Positions 53,516 to 63,543 of a stretch of DNA of 64,000 nucleotides are shown here, piece after piece. The position numbers and the translations under genes were made by a program. Numbering within the stretch: the first letter of the stretch is position 1; each line of letters begins with the position of its first letter. Source of the stretch: Berkiella sp964606325 (GTDB lineage Bacteria; Pseudomonadota; Gammaproteobacteria; Berkiellales; Berkiellaceae); contig CAZSGE010000003.1 of assembly GCA_964606325.1 (NCBI GenBank), positions 74,601-138,600 on the forward strand, given 5' to 3'. The notes beneath the pieces are model-generated. The model was given only the letters and a program-made list of their open reading frames with translations, was not told the DNA's origin and did not search any database.

Positions 53516-54612
53516 TGATGAGCAAAAGACTGGTTATTAAACTCGGTAGTCAAACCATACTTAATGAGCAGGGCGAACTTGATATCCCCCAGTTAGAAAC
53601 CCTTATTTCGCAAATTATTCGCTTAAAAGAGGATGGTTATCAGGTTATTTTGGTATCTTCTGGCGCGGTTGCAACAGGTAAAAGCCACACCAAAGATATG
53701 GCTTTAAAATCGCAAAATATTGTAGAGCAAAGACAAATATTAGCGAGCATTGGTCAGGCTAAATTAATTGAAATTTATAATGGCTTGCTAAAAAACTATG
53801 GTTACATTGGAGCACAAATTTTACTGACCAAGGAAGATTTTCGTGCGCGCAACCATTATTTAAACACCTATAATCTTTTACATGGATTATTCAAAAATAA
53901 AAAAGTACTACCGATTGTCAATGAAAATGATGTCACCTCGATTAATGAGCTGATGTTCACCGACAATGATGAGCTGTCCGCTTTAATTGCCATACAAATG
54001 CATGTTAATCAGCTAATTATATTAACTAGTATTGAAGGGGTGTATGATCAAAACCCACTTTCTGAGGACGCAAAATTGATTCCAGTGCTAGATATTAATG
54101 AGAAAGCTTCTTGGCCGAAAATATCCTCTGATAAATCACATTATGGTCGAGGCGGCATGTTAAGCAAATTAGCATCTGCGAGAAAAGCGGCGCATTTTGG
54201 TATTAAAACCCACATTGCTAACGCGCGTATTCCAGATGTTTTACAAAAAATACTCGATAAAGAAACCATTGGCACTCAAGTACTACCATATAAGCAAGAT
54301 AAAGGCATCAAACGGTGGTTAGCTCACACCTATTCAAGCGCCATGCCGCAAATCGTTATTAATGAAGGGATAAGCTTAATCTTTGAAAAAAGAGAAAAAG
54401 CGGTAAGCTTGTTGCCGGTGGGAATAGTTTCAATTGAAGGTGATTTTACCAAAGGGGATTTGGTTTCAATTAGAGATGAAAAAGGTCATAAACTTGGTAT
54501 TGGGCTAGCCGGCTACAGTTCTGAAGAATTGAAAGCCGTTATTGGCAAGCGCGGACAAAAGCTGTTTATTCATTATAATAAAATTGCGTTATTCGATGAG
54601 CCAAAACCATGA
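53515..54612 (+). CDS. proB: Glutamate 5-kinase
   Basis: Phosphorylates glutamate in the first step of proline synthesis. 365 residues: amino-acid kinase domain (KLGSQTI, VSSGAVATGK, IVNENDVTS, FTDNDELSALIA, GRGGMLSKLASA) and a C-terminal PUA domain (GIVSIEGDFTKGDLVSI). ATGATG at the start; the first ATG overlaps the previous stop. Its last bases overlap the proA start (ATGA). Confidence 0.96.
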   Translation: MMSKRLVIKLGSQTILNEQGELDIPQLETLISQIIRLKEDGYQVILVSSGAVATGKSHTKDMALKSQNIVEQRQILASIGQAKLIEIYNGLLKNYGYIGAQILLTKEDFRARNHYLNTYNLLHGLFKNKKVLPIVNENDVTSINELMFTDNDELSALIAIQMHVNQLIILTSIEGVYDQNPLSEDAKLIPVLDINEKASWPKISSDKSHYGRGGMLSKLASARKAAHFGIKTHIANARIPDVLQKILDKETIGTQVLPYKQDKGIKRWLAHTYSSAMPQIVINEGISLIFEKREKAVSLLPVGIVSIEGDFTKGDLVSIRDEKGHKLGIGLAGYSSEELKAVIGKRGQKLFIHYNKIALFDEPKP

Positions 54613-55856
54613 CGTTAAAGGCTTTTTTTCAAAAGGTGAAAAATGCCTCCTATGAATTGCCTTTAATTCGTCATGAGGTGAAACAGCAAGTCGTTAGGGC
54701 ATTGGCAGATAAATTATTGACGCACACCCAAGAAGTTTTACATCACAATCAACTCGATTTGAGCAAAATGCAAAGTGATGATCCTAAATACGACAGATTA
54801 TTGCTAACAGCAGATAGGGTAAATGCGATTGCACAAAGCTTAAAAATCATTGCCAAGATTGAATCCCCAATTTGGAAAACATTAGAAGACTTTACGTTAC
54901 CTAATGGTTTGCATTTGCAAAAGAAAACGGTTCCGTTGGGTGTCATTGGCATTATCTTTGAAGCAAGGCCGAATGTGACACTGGAAGCCTTTGTATTATG
55001 CTTTATGTCTTCAAATGGTTGTATTCTAAAGGGCGGGATTGATGCCAAAAACACCAATATCTATTTAGCCTCTTTAATTGCAACAACCTTAACAGAGCAT
55101 CATTTACCTGTAGATTGCGCCTTTCTCATGCCGCATGAACGAGAAATGGTGGGGGAGTTGCTTAACGCAACCGACATCGTTGATTTGATTATTCCGCGAG
55201 GAAGCCAAGCTTTAATTGATTATGTCAAACAAAATACATCAATTCCGATTATCGAAACAGGCGCAGGTGTTGTGCATGTGTATGTTGATAGCTCTGCCGA
55301 TATTAAGATTGCACAAAAAGTCATTACCAATGCAAAAACAAGACGAGTCAGTGTGTGTAATGCACTAGATTGCTTGATAGTGCATCAAGCGATGCTCATG
55401 CATTTACCGGTATTGGTTGCTGATTTAAAAGAAAAAGGGGTCCATCTTTACCTGGATGAGCCAGCGATGAACGCCCTCAGTGGGCACTACCCCGCATCGC
55501 TATTAACCCAATCTACACCTGCAGATTATGGTAAAGAATTTTTGTCATTAAAATTAGCCATTAAAACAGTAGAAAATTTTCAAGATGCGATTTCTCACAT
55601 TCGCCAGTATTCTTCTAAACATAGTGAAGCCATTATCGCGCAGGATAAGCATGCTCAAGAGATGTTTTTTATGCATGTTGATGCTGCTGTGTTGTATGCC
55701 AATACGTCAACGGCCTTTACCGATGGCGGTGAGTTTGGGATGGGGGGTGAAATTGGTATTAGCACTCAAAAACTGCATGTGAGAGGCCCCTTTAGTTTGC
55801 AACATTTAGTCAGTACAAAATGGGTAGTAACAGGAGATGGGCAAGTCAGATCTTAG
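54609..55856 (+). CDS. proA: Gamma-glutamyl phosphate reductase
   Basis: NADPH-dependent reductase that converts gamma-glutamyl phosphate to the semialdehyde for proline. 415 residues: VIFEARPNVT-like FEARPNVTLEAF, ETGAGVVHVYVD, the nucleophile Cys in RRVSVCNALD, and the FTDGGEFGMGGEIGIS end. Overlaps proB by four bases, the usual arrangement. Confidence 0.96.
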   Translation: MTLKAFFQKVKNASYELPLIRHEVKQQVVRALADKLLTHTQEVLHHNQLDLSKMQSDDPKYDRLLLTADRVNAIAQSLKIIAKIESPIWKTLEDFTLPNGLHLQKKTVPLGVIGIIFEARPNVTLEAFVLCFMSSNGCILKGGIDAKNTNIYLASLIATTLTEHHLPVDCAFLMPHEREMVGELLNATDIVDLIIPRGSQALIDYVKQNTSIPIIETGAGVVHVYVDSSADIKIAQKVITNAKTRRVSVCNALDCLIVHQAMLMHLPVLVADLKEKGVHLYLDEPAMNALSGHYPASLLTQSTPADYGKEFLSLKLAIKTVENFQDAISHIRQYSSKHSEAIIAQDKHAQEMFFMHVDAAVLYANTSTAFTDGGEFGMGGEIGISTQKLHVRGPFSLQHLVSTKWVVTGDGQVRS

Positions 55857-55977
55857 AAAGGTCGGCCTCGCTCGCAGCCTGTAGGCTATATGAGCATATA
55901 CACGCATGCTGGGTTTGTGGTAGAAAACTAAGTAATTTTGGGTTTTTTTATCAATTTTTACCAAAGACGTCATAAAA

Positions 55978-55991
55978 TATCACACGTGATA
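55978..55991. promoter_or_regulatory. Small palindrome upstream of the 220-aa orphan
   Basis: TATCAC-AC-GTGATA is a perfect 6+6 inverted repeat 83 bases before the gene. It could be an operator. Not matched to a known consensus. Confidence 0.3.
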
Positions 55992-56073
55992 ATAAAATAT
56001 GTTTATTTTCTTGAAAAAATGAGTATTATTGGTAAAGTTTTGTTTTATTGTTAAAAGGATTTAAGCGTAGTTT

Positions 56074-56736
56074 ATGCACAAAGCACCCGCATTTTTGCTT
56101 AACCTCAATAGTACCCTAACTTTTTCGAACGATGATGCCCTTGCATCAGAGTTGCGTGCTCAAACATTTACCGTGACACATATTGAAACCCTGTTATTGA
56201 ATGATTTTTATTTTAATCATATGTTGTTCCCAGCATTTGAGCTTACATCAAAAGCTGGCACAAAATTACTGTTATCGCCTTTTACTTTTGAACAAGACGA
56301 TGATGAGTTAAAATTGCGAGTGACGCGCGATTTAAACGATGAAGAAACGAAAGCCTTGTTTCAAGCAGATACGATTAAGCAAATGCTCAGCGCCAGTACA
56401 GATGAAAACAATTATTTTTCTATTGCTGACAATGATCTTAGCAGACAGCTTAAGTCTTGGGTAAGCAGCACTTATTATCTAGATATCAAAGATCAAGATA
56501 TTGCATCAAGCACCTATATTCAATATGACATGGGTGGCAAAACAAATATCAATTATGCCATGCTCTTGAAAAAATACCCATTTGCAAAGTACTTTTTATT
56601 CTTAGGTGATTACAATTCATTTCACTTAGAAGTTAATTTCGAAAATACGCCCAAAGTACGTGCGACCACCATTTTGAATCTGTCCGATATTCAGAGTATT
56701 GAACGCGTTGCTCAGCAAGAAAAAGTGCTAAGCTAG
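56074..56736 (+). CDS. Hypothetical protein, 220 aa
   Basis: No family recognised. Soluble, acidic, no signal peptide or membrane helix. Mixed alpha/beta character with aromatic-rich segments (LLLNDFYFNHMLFPAFEL and KYPFAKYFLFLGDYNSF). AAAGGA lies 14 bases before the ATG, rather far. It stands alone between proA and erpA. Likely lineage-specific. Confidence 0.55.
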   Translation: MHKAPAFLLNLNSTLTFSNDDALASELRAQTFTVTHIETLLLNDFYFNHMLFPAFELTSKAGTKLLLSPFTFEQDDDELKLRVTRDLNDEETKALFQADTIKQMLSASTDENNYFSIADNDLSRQLKSWVSSTYYLDIKDQDIASSTYIQYDMGGKTNINYAMLLKKYPFAKYFLFLGDYNSFHLEVNFENTPKVRATTILNLSDIQSIERVAQQEKVLS

Positions 56737-56825
56737 TTCTCAGGATAGGGTATATCATTGACTTGGGAACTTTTGGTGAGCATAATTGGTCGCATTACTA
56801 AGATACCTTATTTGTGAAGGCGTTT

Positions 56826-57218
56826 ATGACCATTGCTGCGCAACCTGTTGCTTCTCTTTCGCTTTCAAGCTCCGCCGCAAAGCGGATCCGAGAGCTGATT
56901 ATTGAAGAGGGAAATTACAACCTTAAGCTGCGAGTGTATATCACCGGTGGTGGTTGTTCCGGTTTTCAATATGGTTTTGCGTTTGATGAGCAAATCAAAG
57001 AAGATGATTGCGTTGTTGAACAAGAAGCCCTACCAGATGAGGACGATAAAAGCGGTGAAGGCGCCATGAAGGTGTGCGTTGTGGTCGATGCTTTAAGTAT
57101 TATGTATTTAGCAGGTGCGCAAATCGATTACACCGAAAGTTTGCAAGGTGCGCACTTCACTGTCAAAAATCCGAATGCACAAACTACTTGCAGTTGTGGG
57201 TCCTCGTTTTCTCTTTAA
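56826..57218 (+). CDS. erpA: Iron-sulfur cluster insertion protein ErpA
   Basis: A-type carrier that delivers Fe-S clusters to apo-enzymes. 130 residues from ATG 56826 (AAGG upstream). Cluster ligands are Cys44 in GGGCSGFQYG and Cys122, Cys124 in TTCSCGSS. A stretch of about 15 residues (near 68-83, PDEDDKSGEG) is inserted relative to E. coli ErpA and adds Cys84. Convergent with the 681-aa gene, stop to stop with no gap. Confidence 0.93.
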   Translation: MTIAAQPVASLSLSSSAAKRIRELIIEEGNYNLKLRVYITGGGCSGFQYGFAFDEQIKEDDCVVEQEALPDEDDKSGEGAMKVCVVVDALSIMYLAGAQIDYTESLQGAHFTVKNPNAQTTCSCGSSFSL

Positions 57219-59264
57219 CTACTTATTTTTCGGCAAGGTTGGTGCCCGATTAGCACTTGGCGTTGGAGCCTCATTTTGTGGGCCAAGTACACTATCTCTA
57301 AAAGACATTCTTTCAGCTGGGTTGGCTTTCTTCCAAAAAAGTGACACTGGTTTCCTTTCGGATTTCCCTTCAGACGTTGAGTTATCAGGTTGGCGCGAAA
57401 ACGAACTGGACTCATAAAGGGGTTCTCGTACTGTTTGAAATCCTACTCTTCTTTCTCTTGTGGTCGGTTCCTCAGTTTTTGGCAACGTGTCACCTGCCTG
57501 TAATGGGAGTGTAGGGACTGTGGCTGATTGTTTAGCGGCTGGTAAAGGCGTTGACGCGGCGGTTTGTTTTTTCTCTATCTTTTCTTTTAAACTAGGATCA
57601 GTTGTTTCTTTAACGACTATGCCAAATCTTTTATCTAAGGCGTCTTTCCATTTATCTAAAGGCACTTGCTTACCATCAGCTTCCCATAATTTGAGATAAT
57701 ACTGAGGCATTTTTATCGTTAGTCCTGCAGGTGCTATTTGGCCCGGCGCGACTACATCGCCAGTTTTTTTCATGACTTCCACTTCTTTTACCCAGTCACG
57801 ATAATTTTCAACTGGCAGTATGAATTTTTGTAATTGTTCAATAACTTTTGATGGAGCACCTTTAGCGCTTATATTTGCATTGATAATGTCGATTTTATCT
57901 TTGATTTGCGGTGCACGGTTAACTTCATTTATCATTTTATCAATATAGGCTTTTTCATAAATTTCCATTCCTGGAAGTGCCTTTATTTTTTGCAGCTGAA
58001 TGATTAAAATATTATTGTTAAAATTTTCAAAACTGCTAAAGGTTCTTTTGTTTGATATAAGATCTACTTCATAGTTTTCTTTTGTGCAACGACTATATCC
58101 AGAAGGCGAGTTGTCATCTTTTCGGAAATACATAACGTCATTGTCAATTTCAAAAGTACGCCCCCCTACAAATTTATTAAAAACTCTTAATGCAAGCTTA
58201 GAAGAGCCAACGCCGGCATCAAATAATTCAGGGTCATATTTTTTACCTTCTGGTTTATCCTTTAAGTTGGGATCTCTCACAATTTTACGCTCATCCGATT
58301 TTTTCATCCAGGCTCTATTATTTCCGGAGATAAACGTTTGCTCCTGATCAGGTGTTACCGTGACAAATATTTGTTTATATCCTGAGCTTTTTAATTTGCT
58401 AAAAATCGCTTGTCCATATCTTTTAAAAGGATCTGTATAAGTGTCAGGGATAACAAGATGAAAGTGCCCTGGTGATGCAATAACGGCATTTTTAACTTTA
58501 TTTTTCATAGCGGTTTTTTTTGAATGCTTTTGGAGGTCTTCTGGACCTTTATAACCTTTTTCTAACACAGCACTAAACAGCAAACTTCTAACTTGAGAAA
58601 CATCTCTATCGATGCCGCCATCAACAGAAACAAAATGATGCAAATGATCTTCATTTGCAGGGAGGCCAGTTCGCTTTTCTAACTTTTCTTTTTCTTCTTT
58701 CATGATGGTCTCTGTGACTTTGTCGCGGGCTTTGGACTTTCCACCGCCGGATGGGCCTGCAATATGCTCTGCATATTTCGCATCAAACTTGACGCCCATT
58801 TTAGGCTGGCAAGATTGTAAAAAAACGGCATTTCTGAACTCTGGTGAATTACTCTCTTCTTTTAGTGCGTTCTTGTATAATGAAATCATAAAGTCTTGAT
58901 AATTCTTTAATTCATCTTCTTTTCCTTTGACTAAAAAACGAGAGGGAGAAAAAAATTCTCTTAAAGTAATAGTTTTGTCTCTTGTTGCTGCAGGAGGGAT
59001 CCGCAACATATGCTCATCCAACTTCTTGGCAAAATAATCTCGGTGCGCAGTGGGGGAAGGTGGTGAGCCATTTTTGGCGTCGTGTTGATCTTTTTTGTGA
59101 AGACGATGTAATGCTTGATAACCTTCATTGCCCAATAAAGCTTTTACTTCTTTTTCAATTTCAACAGGTGATAAATCAGGGGAATCCTTTGTGGGTACGC
59201 TGGTGGCTGTTTTTACGCCGGTATAAACACCAAAAGGATATTTGTTTGAAGGTCCAACTGACAT
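57219..59264 (-). CDS. 681-aa protein with a zeta-toxin-like P-loop domain
   Basis: A P-loop GPSGGGKS at 170-177 and, downstream, VSVDGGIDRD (212-221), a helical block, and ASPGHFHLVIPDT (263-275), plus a TPDQEQTFISGNNRAW stretch, which together resemble the zeta-toxin/polynucleotide-kinase-like fold. The N-terminal 90 residues are Ser/Lys/Pro-rich, and the C-terminal 130 are low-complexity, Pro/Ser/Thr/Lys-rich and disordered. No signal peptide. No antitoxin is adjacent, so a plain toxin-antitoxin pair is unlikely. Possible secreted effector; inference. Confidence 0.7.
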   Translation of the reverse strand: MSVGPSNKYPFGVYTGVKTATSVPTKDSPDLSPVEIEKEVKALLGNEGYQALHRLHKKDQHDAKNGSPPSPTAHRDYFAKKLDEHMLRIPPAATRDKTITLREFFSPSRFLVKGKEDELKNYQDFMISLYKNALKEESNSPEFRNAVFLQSCQPKMGVKFDAKYAEHIAGPSGGGKSKARDKVTETIMKEEKEKLEKRTGLPANEDHLHHFVSVDGGIDRDVSQVRSLLFSAVLEKGYKGPEDLQKHSKKTAMKNKVKNAVIASPGHFHLVIPDTYTDPFKRYGQAIFSKLKSSGYKQIFVTVTPDQEQTFISGNNRAWMKKSDERKIVRDPNLKDKPEGKKYDPELFDAGVGSSKLALRVFNKFVGGRTFEIDNDVMYFRKDDNSPSGYSRCTKENYEVDLISNKRTFSSFENFNNNILIIQLQKIKALPGMEIYEKAYIDKMINEVNRAPQIKDKIDIINANISAKGAPSKVIEQLQKFILPVENYRDWVKEVEVMKKTGDVVAPGQIAPAGLTIKMPQYYLKLWEADGKQVPLDKWKDALDKRFGIVVKETTDPSLKEKIEKKQTAASTPLPAAKQSATVPTLPLQAGDTLPKTEEPTTRERRVGFQTVREPLYESSSFSRQPDNSTSEGKSERKPVSLFWKKANPAERMSFRDSVLGPQNEAPTPSANRAPTLPKNK

Positions 59265-59405
59265 AGATTAAATCTTCTATATTAATCAAAGATTTAACTT
59301 TATGTTATCACACTTACACATTATTTTGTCAAAGAAATGAAGGGGGTGTATTACACCTTTAGGAACTAGGGGTAAAAATTGTGAATGTTTACAAAAGGAT
59401 AACTT

Positions 59406-60530
59406 TTATAAAAAAACGCCACCTAAAATTACAGGTTCGCTTGAGCCCGTAATTTGGGTTAAGTCGATGAGTTCTTTCTTGATTCTTTTCATTGCATACC
59501 AGGCAAAACAAACAGCTTCGACCCAATCGGGGGCAATGCCATAATTTTCCGTAGTTTTGACAGTAAATTTGTTACCCAAATGATCTGAAATTGCGTTTAA
59601 TAGAGTGGGATTATGACATCCGCCACCGCATGCTAGCACTTGAGCATGTTGGCGATAGTGTTGAATTGCTTGAGCAATGCTCACAGCACTAAGTTCAAGC
59701 AATGTTGCTTGCACATCTTCAGGGGCTATTATATTTGGATACTTGGCCAGATGTTTTCCAAGCCATAGCAAATTAAAATAATCTTTCCCTGTGCTTTTGG
59801 GGGCCGCTAAGGCAAAGAAGGGATCTTTTAACATGGAGGTTAGTAAATCGGGATGCACCTTTCCTGATTTGGCAATAGCGCCGTCTTTGTCATAGGGTTT
59901 TTGCCAAAGTTGAGCCACCCAAGCGTCCATTAAGCCATTGCCTGGGCCGGTATCAAAACCCAAACAAGCGCTGTTTTCAAAAGGTAATAAAGTGATATTG
60001 GCTATGCCGCCAATGTTTAAAACCACCCTTGATTCATCTGAACCTAATAACCATTGATGAAAAGGCGGCACAAAAGGTGCGCCAACGCCTCCCAATGCTA
60101 AGTCGCCTCTTCTAAAATCAGCAACCGTGGTTATTTGAGTTTCTTTTGCAATGATGTTGGGATCGCCAATCTGTAGGGTGAATGGAATGGGTGGATGTGG
60201 CTGATGCCATAAAGTTTGTCCGTGACTGCCTATGGCTTTGATATCAGATGATGATACTTTTGCTTTAGCGAGTAGATTTTTCACGCTGTTAGCAAAAAGA
60301 TGGCCAAATTTTACTTCCAATTCACAGATACGGGTAAAGTGCACGTTAGCTTCACCCAAGCTAATCGAAAGTGCTTCTTTTTTTAAATCTTCTGGAATTT
60401 CTTCAAGGTGTGTGGCATGTAGTTTAACTTTGCGCTGTTGTTCATCGAAGGAAACTAACGCAGCATCAACACCATCCATGCTTGTGCCAGACATGAGTCC
60501 AATATAGAGTTCATGGTTTTGATTAGTCAT
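59406..60530 (-). CDS. anmK: Anhydro-N-acetylmuramic acid kinase
   Basis: Phosphorylates and opens 1,6-anhydro-MurNAc, recycling peptidoglycan. 374 residues: GLMSGTSMDGVDAAL near the start (phosphate loop), LNIGGIANITLLP, GFDTGPGNGLMDAW and ACGGGCHNPTLL. The start overlaps the stop of the M23 peptidase by 8 bases (minus strand), so the two wall-related genes are coupled. Confidence 0.96.
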   Translation of the reverse strand: MTNQNHELYIGLMSGTSMDGVDAALVSFDEQQRKVKLHATHLEEIPEDLKKEALSISLGEANVHFTRICELEVKFGHLFANSVKNLLAKAKVSSSDIKAIGSHGQTLWHQPHPPIPFTLQIGDPNIIAKETQITTVADFRRGDLALGGVGAPFVPPFHQWLLGSDESRVVLNIGGIANITLLPFENSACLGFDTGPGNGLMDAWVAQLWQKPYDKDGAIAKSGKVHPDLLTSMLKDPFFALAAPKSTGKDYFNLLWLGKHLAKYPNIIAPEDVQATLLELSAVSIAQAIQHYRQHAQVLACGGGCHNPTLLNAISDHLGNKFTVKTTENYGIAPDWVEAVCFAWYAMKRIKKELIDLTQITGSSEPVILGGVFL

Positions 60531-61983
60531 TTGCTGCGACGAGCACTTTACCTTGGGTATCCATCATACGGATCAAGTTATTTGAATAGGCCATGAACTG
60601 TTGTTTAGCCTTTCCTGAGATCCCCTCAGCTTGAGGAAGCGCCACTTTAAGTGGATCTTGGTGTACTCCGTTCACTCTAAATTCAAAATGCAAATGCGGC
60701 CCTGATGCTAAGCCAGTGCTACCAACATAACCAATAACTTGACCTTGGCGAACAGCAGCGCCGTTTTTGATTTTGGCAAAGCGTGAGAGATGCCCATAAA
60801 GCGTGGTGTATTTCGAACCATGTTGCAAAATAATGGCGTTTCCATAACCACCTTTTTTGCCTACATAAACCACTTTACCAGCACCAGCTGCTTTAACGGG
60901 GGTACCAGTAGGTGCTGCATAGTCAACGCCCTTGTGAGCACGTATTTTATGTAAAACAGGATGACGGCGAGATAAATTAAAATGCGAGCTAATTCGGGTA
61001 TATTGAACAGGTGTTCGGATAAATGCTTTCTTTAAGCTTTGGCCGCTGGGTGAGTAATAACTAGATTGCCCACTCCCGTCAGTATAGCGAATGGCGCGAT
61101 AGGGTTTACCATTGTTGACAAACTCTGCCGCAACAATAGGGCCATTTCCTACCTTAACACCGTTGACGAAATATTCTTCAAACAATACTTTAAAGGTGTC
61201 GTTGGGTTGAATGTCATTCGCAAAATCGATGTCATAAGCGAAGACATTGGCTAGTTCCATAATCAGCGCATCGTCTAATTTTGCTTGTTTGCCAGCCATA
61301 AAAAAGGAATCAAAAATTTCTGCCCCACCAAAAGCAACGCGCTTTTCTATCGGCTTATCTTCAATATGACTGCGTAGTTGACCTTGCTCATTGCGGTTCA
61401 CAATTAAGGTAGTTAAGGGATCGATATCAAACTGCAATGTTTGGAGTTGATCGTCACTATTTGCTAACAGTCTTAACGTTTGATCAGGATAGATTTTTTT
61501 GAGATGTTGAACATCTTTTCCAAGGGATAGCACTTCTTGAACTGCTTTAGAATCAAAACCGGCCTCTTGAAAATAATAGGCTAAATTATCGCCGGATTTA
61601 ATGGTAAATGTTTTCCATTCATTATTATCATGAGCTGCCGTTGAGGCTTGATCGATTTGCTGTGTTTGTTCGCTTAAAACATTTGTACTTACGGCAGGTG
61701 TTTCATTTTCGGGCAGTGTTAAATCAAGCGTGACTTGGTTAGGATCAATCCAGGCTTCTTCTTGTGCCGTTTCCTCTGAGACGTCATTGAATTGAGTCCA
61801 TTCTGACCAACGCCAGATGAGCGCGAACGCAAGTATAGAAAGTGCGAGAGGCAATTTCCATTTGCTTGCAATAGTCAGTGCAACAGAGGGTTCTTTCACC
61901 CTACTGTTTTTATAATCGGTTTTCACTTTAATCGAGTGCTGCATCCTACTTGCGAATACCTTATAAATTAGTACCCTATTCAC
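60523..61983 (-). CDS. mepM: M23 family murein endopeptidase (MepM-like)
   Basis: Zn-dependent peptidase cleaving peptidoglycan cross-links. 486 residues: cytoplasmic basic N-terminus, one transmembrane helix (about 43-59), LysM/OapA-like domain (WKTFTIKSGDNLAYYFQEAG), and a C-terminal M23 domain with HKGVDYAAPTGTPV, YGHLS and HLHFEFRVNG holding the zinc ligands. The start is GTG at 61983; an ATG at 61944 is an alternative. Upstream of anmK, which recycles the products. Confidence 0.92.
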   Translation of the reverse strand: MNRVLIYKVFASRMQHSIKVKTDYKNSRVKEPSVALTIASKWKLPLALSILAFALIWRWSEWTQFNDVSEETAQEEAWIDPNQVTLDLTLPENETPAVSTNVLSEQTQQIDQASTAAHDNNEWKTFTIKSGDNLAYYFQEAGFDSKAVQEVLSLGKDVQHLKKIYPDQTLRLLANSDDQLQTLQFDIDPLTTLIVNRNEQGQLRSHIEDKPIEKRVAFGGAEIFDSFFMAGKQAKLDDALIMELANVFAYDIDFANDIQPNDTFKVLFEEYFVNGVKVGNGPIVAAEFVNNGKPYRAIRYTDGSGQSSYYSPSGQSLKKAFIRTPVQYTRISSHFNLSRRHPVLHKIRAHKGVDYAAPTGTPVKAAGAGKVVYVGKKGGYGNAIILQHGSKYTTLYGHLSRFAKIKNGAAVRQGQVIGYVGSTGLASGPHLHFEFRVNGVHQDPLKVALPQAEGISGKAKQQFMAYSNNLIRMMDTQGKVLVAAND

Positions 61984-62225
61984 TTAAAATCAATGCTCGT
62001 CTACTAAGATGAGTTTTGATTTCTAATTTGTGCAAAGCGACATCCTGCTTGCAAAATGTAACACAGCAAGTGGCTTTGACCAACATATTTGGTTGACAAA
62101 ATAAATAAAAAGCCCAATGGGTTTCAATATTAACCTATTCTAGTGCTCTGATAACAGTCACTTCTAGGAGTGGTCGTGATATATTCTCCTTTCGCTTTTT
62201 CAACTGAATATTTTTGTGAGTAGCT

Positions 62226-63443
62226 ATGTCTAAAGATGATGCGTTAGAAATTTTTTGTCGCGGCGCAACAGAGGTGTTGGTTTTAAATGAGTTAGTAGAA
62301 AAATTAAAACTCAACCGCCCCTTAAGAATCAAGGCTGGGTTTGATCCAACAGCACCTGATCTTCACCTTGGTCATACTGTACTCATCAATAAGCTCAAGC
62401 AAATGCAAGACTTGGGACATGACATATTATTTTTAATTGGTGATTTCACAGGAAGGATTGGCGATCCCACGGGGAAAAATATTACCCGCCAGCCACTCAC
62501 GTCGGAGCAGGTGATAGAAAATGCAAAAACATATCAATCGCAGATTTTTAAAATACTTGATCCACAAAAAACCCAAATTGTTTTTAATTCGCACTGGTTA
62601 GATAACTTCACTGCGAAAGATCTGATTTCATTAGCGGCTAAGCAGACTGTGGCGCGGATGTTAGAGCGTGATGATTTTTCAAAGCGTTATAAAGAAGGCC
62701 TACCTATTGCTATTCATGAATTCTTATATCCCTTATTACAAGGCTATGACTCCGTTGAGCTAAAGGCCGATGTTGAACTTGGGGGTACCGATCAAAAATT
62801 TAATCTCCTTATGGGTAGAGAATTACAAAAAATTTATCAACAGAGCCCACAAGTGGTTATTACCATGCCTTTGTTGGAAGGGTTAGATGGCGTTAAGAAG
62901 ATGTCCAAGTCTTTAGACAACTATATAGGCATTGCAGAGCCGGCTGACATGATGTTTGGAAAAATCATGTCCATCAGTGATGAACTGATGTGGCGTTACT
63001 ATGAGTTGTTAAGCTTTATTTCGTTGAGCGAGATTGCCGAACTCAAAAATAAAGTTGCGCAGGGCATGAACCCACGAGATGTCAAAATACTGCTCGCTAA
63101 AGAAATCATCACACGTTTTCATGACGCGCAAGCTGCACAAGAGGCGCATAATCGTTTTACACAACAATTTAGCCAAGGACTCATACCGGATGATATTCCG
63201 GAATTTGCTGTTACTGCGCAAGGCAATGAAATTGCCTTGGTTCAAGTATTGAAGGAAGCGGCGTTAACGAAAAGCACATCCGAAGCAATGCGTATGATCC
63301 AACAAGGTGCAGTCAAGATTGATGGTGAGCGCGTGAGCGCAATGGATCACCAACTTAAAAAAGGTGATGACATTGTTTTACAAGTAGGAAAACGCAGGTT
63401 TGCAAAGATTAAGGTGTCAGCAGGCAAACCAAAGATTTCTTAA
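62226..63443 (+). CDS. tyrS: Tyrosyl-tRNA synthetase
   Basis: Charges tRNA-Tyr. 405 residues, the TyrZ-like class with HLGH (FDPTAPDLHLGHTV) and KMSKS (VKKMSKS) motifs and a C-terminal S4 RNA-binding domain ending in QVGKRRFAKIKV. The gene stands between mepM and the rRNA operon; no T-box or clear leader element is seen. Confidence 0.96.
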   Translation: MSKDDALEIFCRGATEVLVLNELVEKLKLNRPLRIKAGFDPTAPDLHLGHTVLINKLKQMQDLGHDILFLIGDFTGRIGDPTGKNITRQPLTSEQVIENAKTYQSQIFKILDPQKTQIVFNSHWLDNFTAKDLISLAAKQTVARMLERDDFSKRYKEGLPIAIHEFLYPLLQGYDSVELKADVELGGTDQKFNLLMGRELQKIYQQSPQVVITMPLLEGLDGVKKMSKSLDNYIGIAEPADMMFGKIMSISDELMWRYYELLSFISLSEIAELKNKVAQGMNPRDVKILLAKEIITRFHDAQAAQEAHNRFTQQFSQGLIPDDIPEFAVTAQGNEIALVQVLKEAALTKSTSEAMRMIQQGAVKIDGERVSAMDHQLKKGDDIVLQVGKRRFAKIKVSAGKPKIS

Positions 63444-63468
63444 TGATAATTTTTATGCGTGTAGGTGA

Positions 63469-63496
63469 TTGACTCCGCGCAAAAAAAGCGTAGAAT
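63469..63496 (+). promoter_or_regulatory. rRNA operon promoter P1 (candidate)
   Basis: TTGACT (63469-63474), 16-base spacer, TAGAAT (63491-63496), about 220 bases before 16S rRNA. Confidence 0.55.
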
Positions 63497-63543
63497 CCTC
63501 CCTTCTTTGATTGATAGCAAGTTTGCAAGATTTAAACGAGTGA

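Noticed and set aside
57219..59264. A classical toxin-antitoxin pair
   Set aside because: There is no small antitoxin gene on either side; the flanks are erpA and anmK.
59339..59362. Short hairpin GGTGT/ACACC before anmK as a terminator
   Set aside because: Too short and without a T-run on either strand.
62093..62098. Perfect TTGACA upstream of tyrS
   Set aside because: No -10 element at 16-18 bases downstream, so a promoter is not supported.
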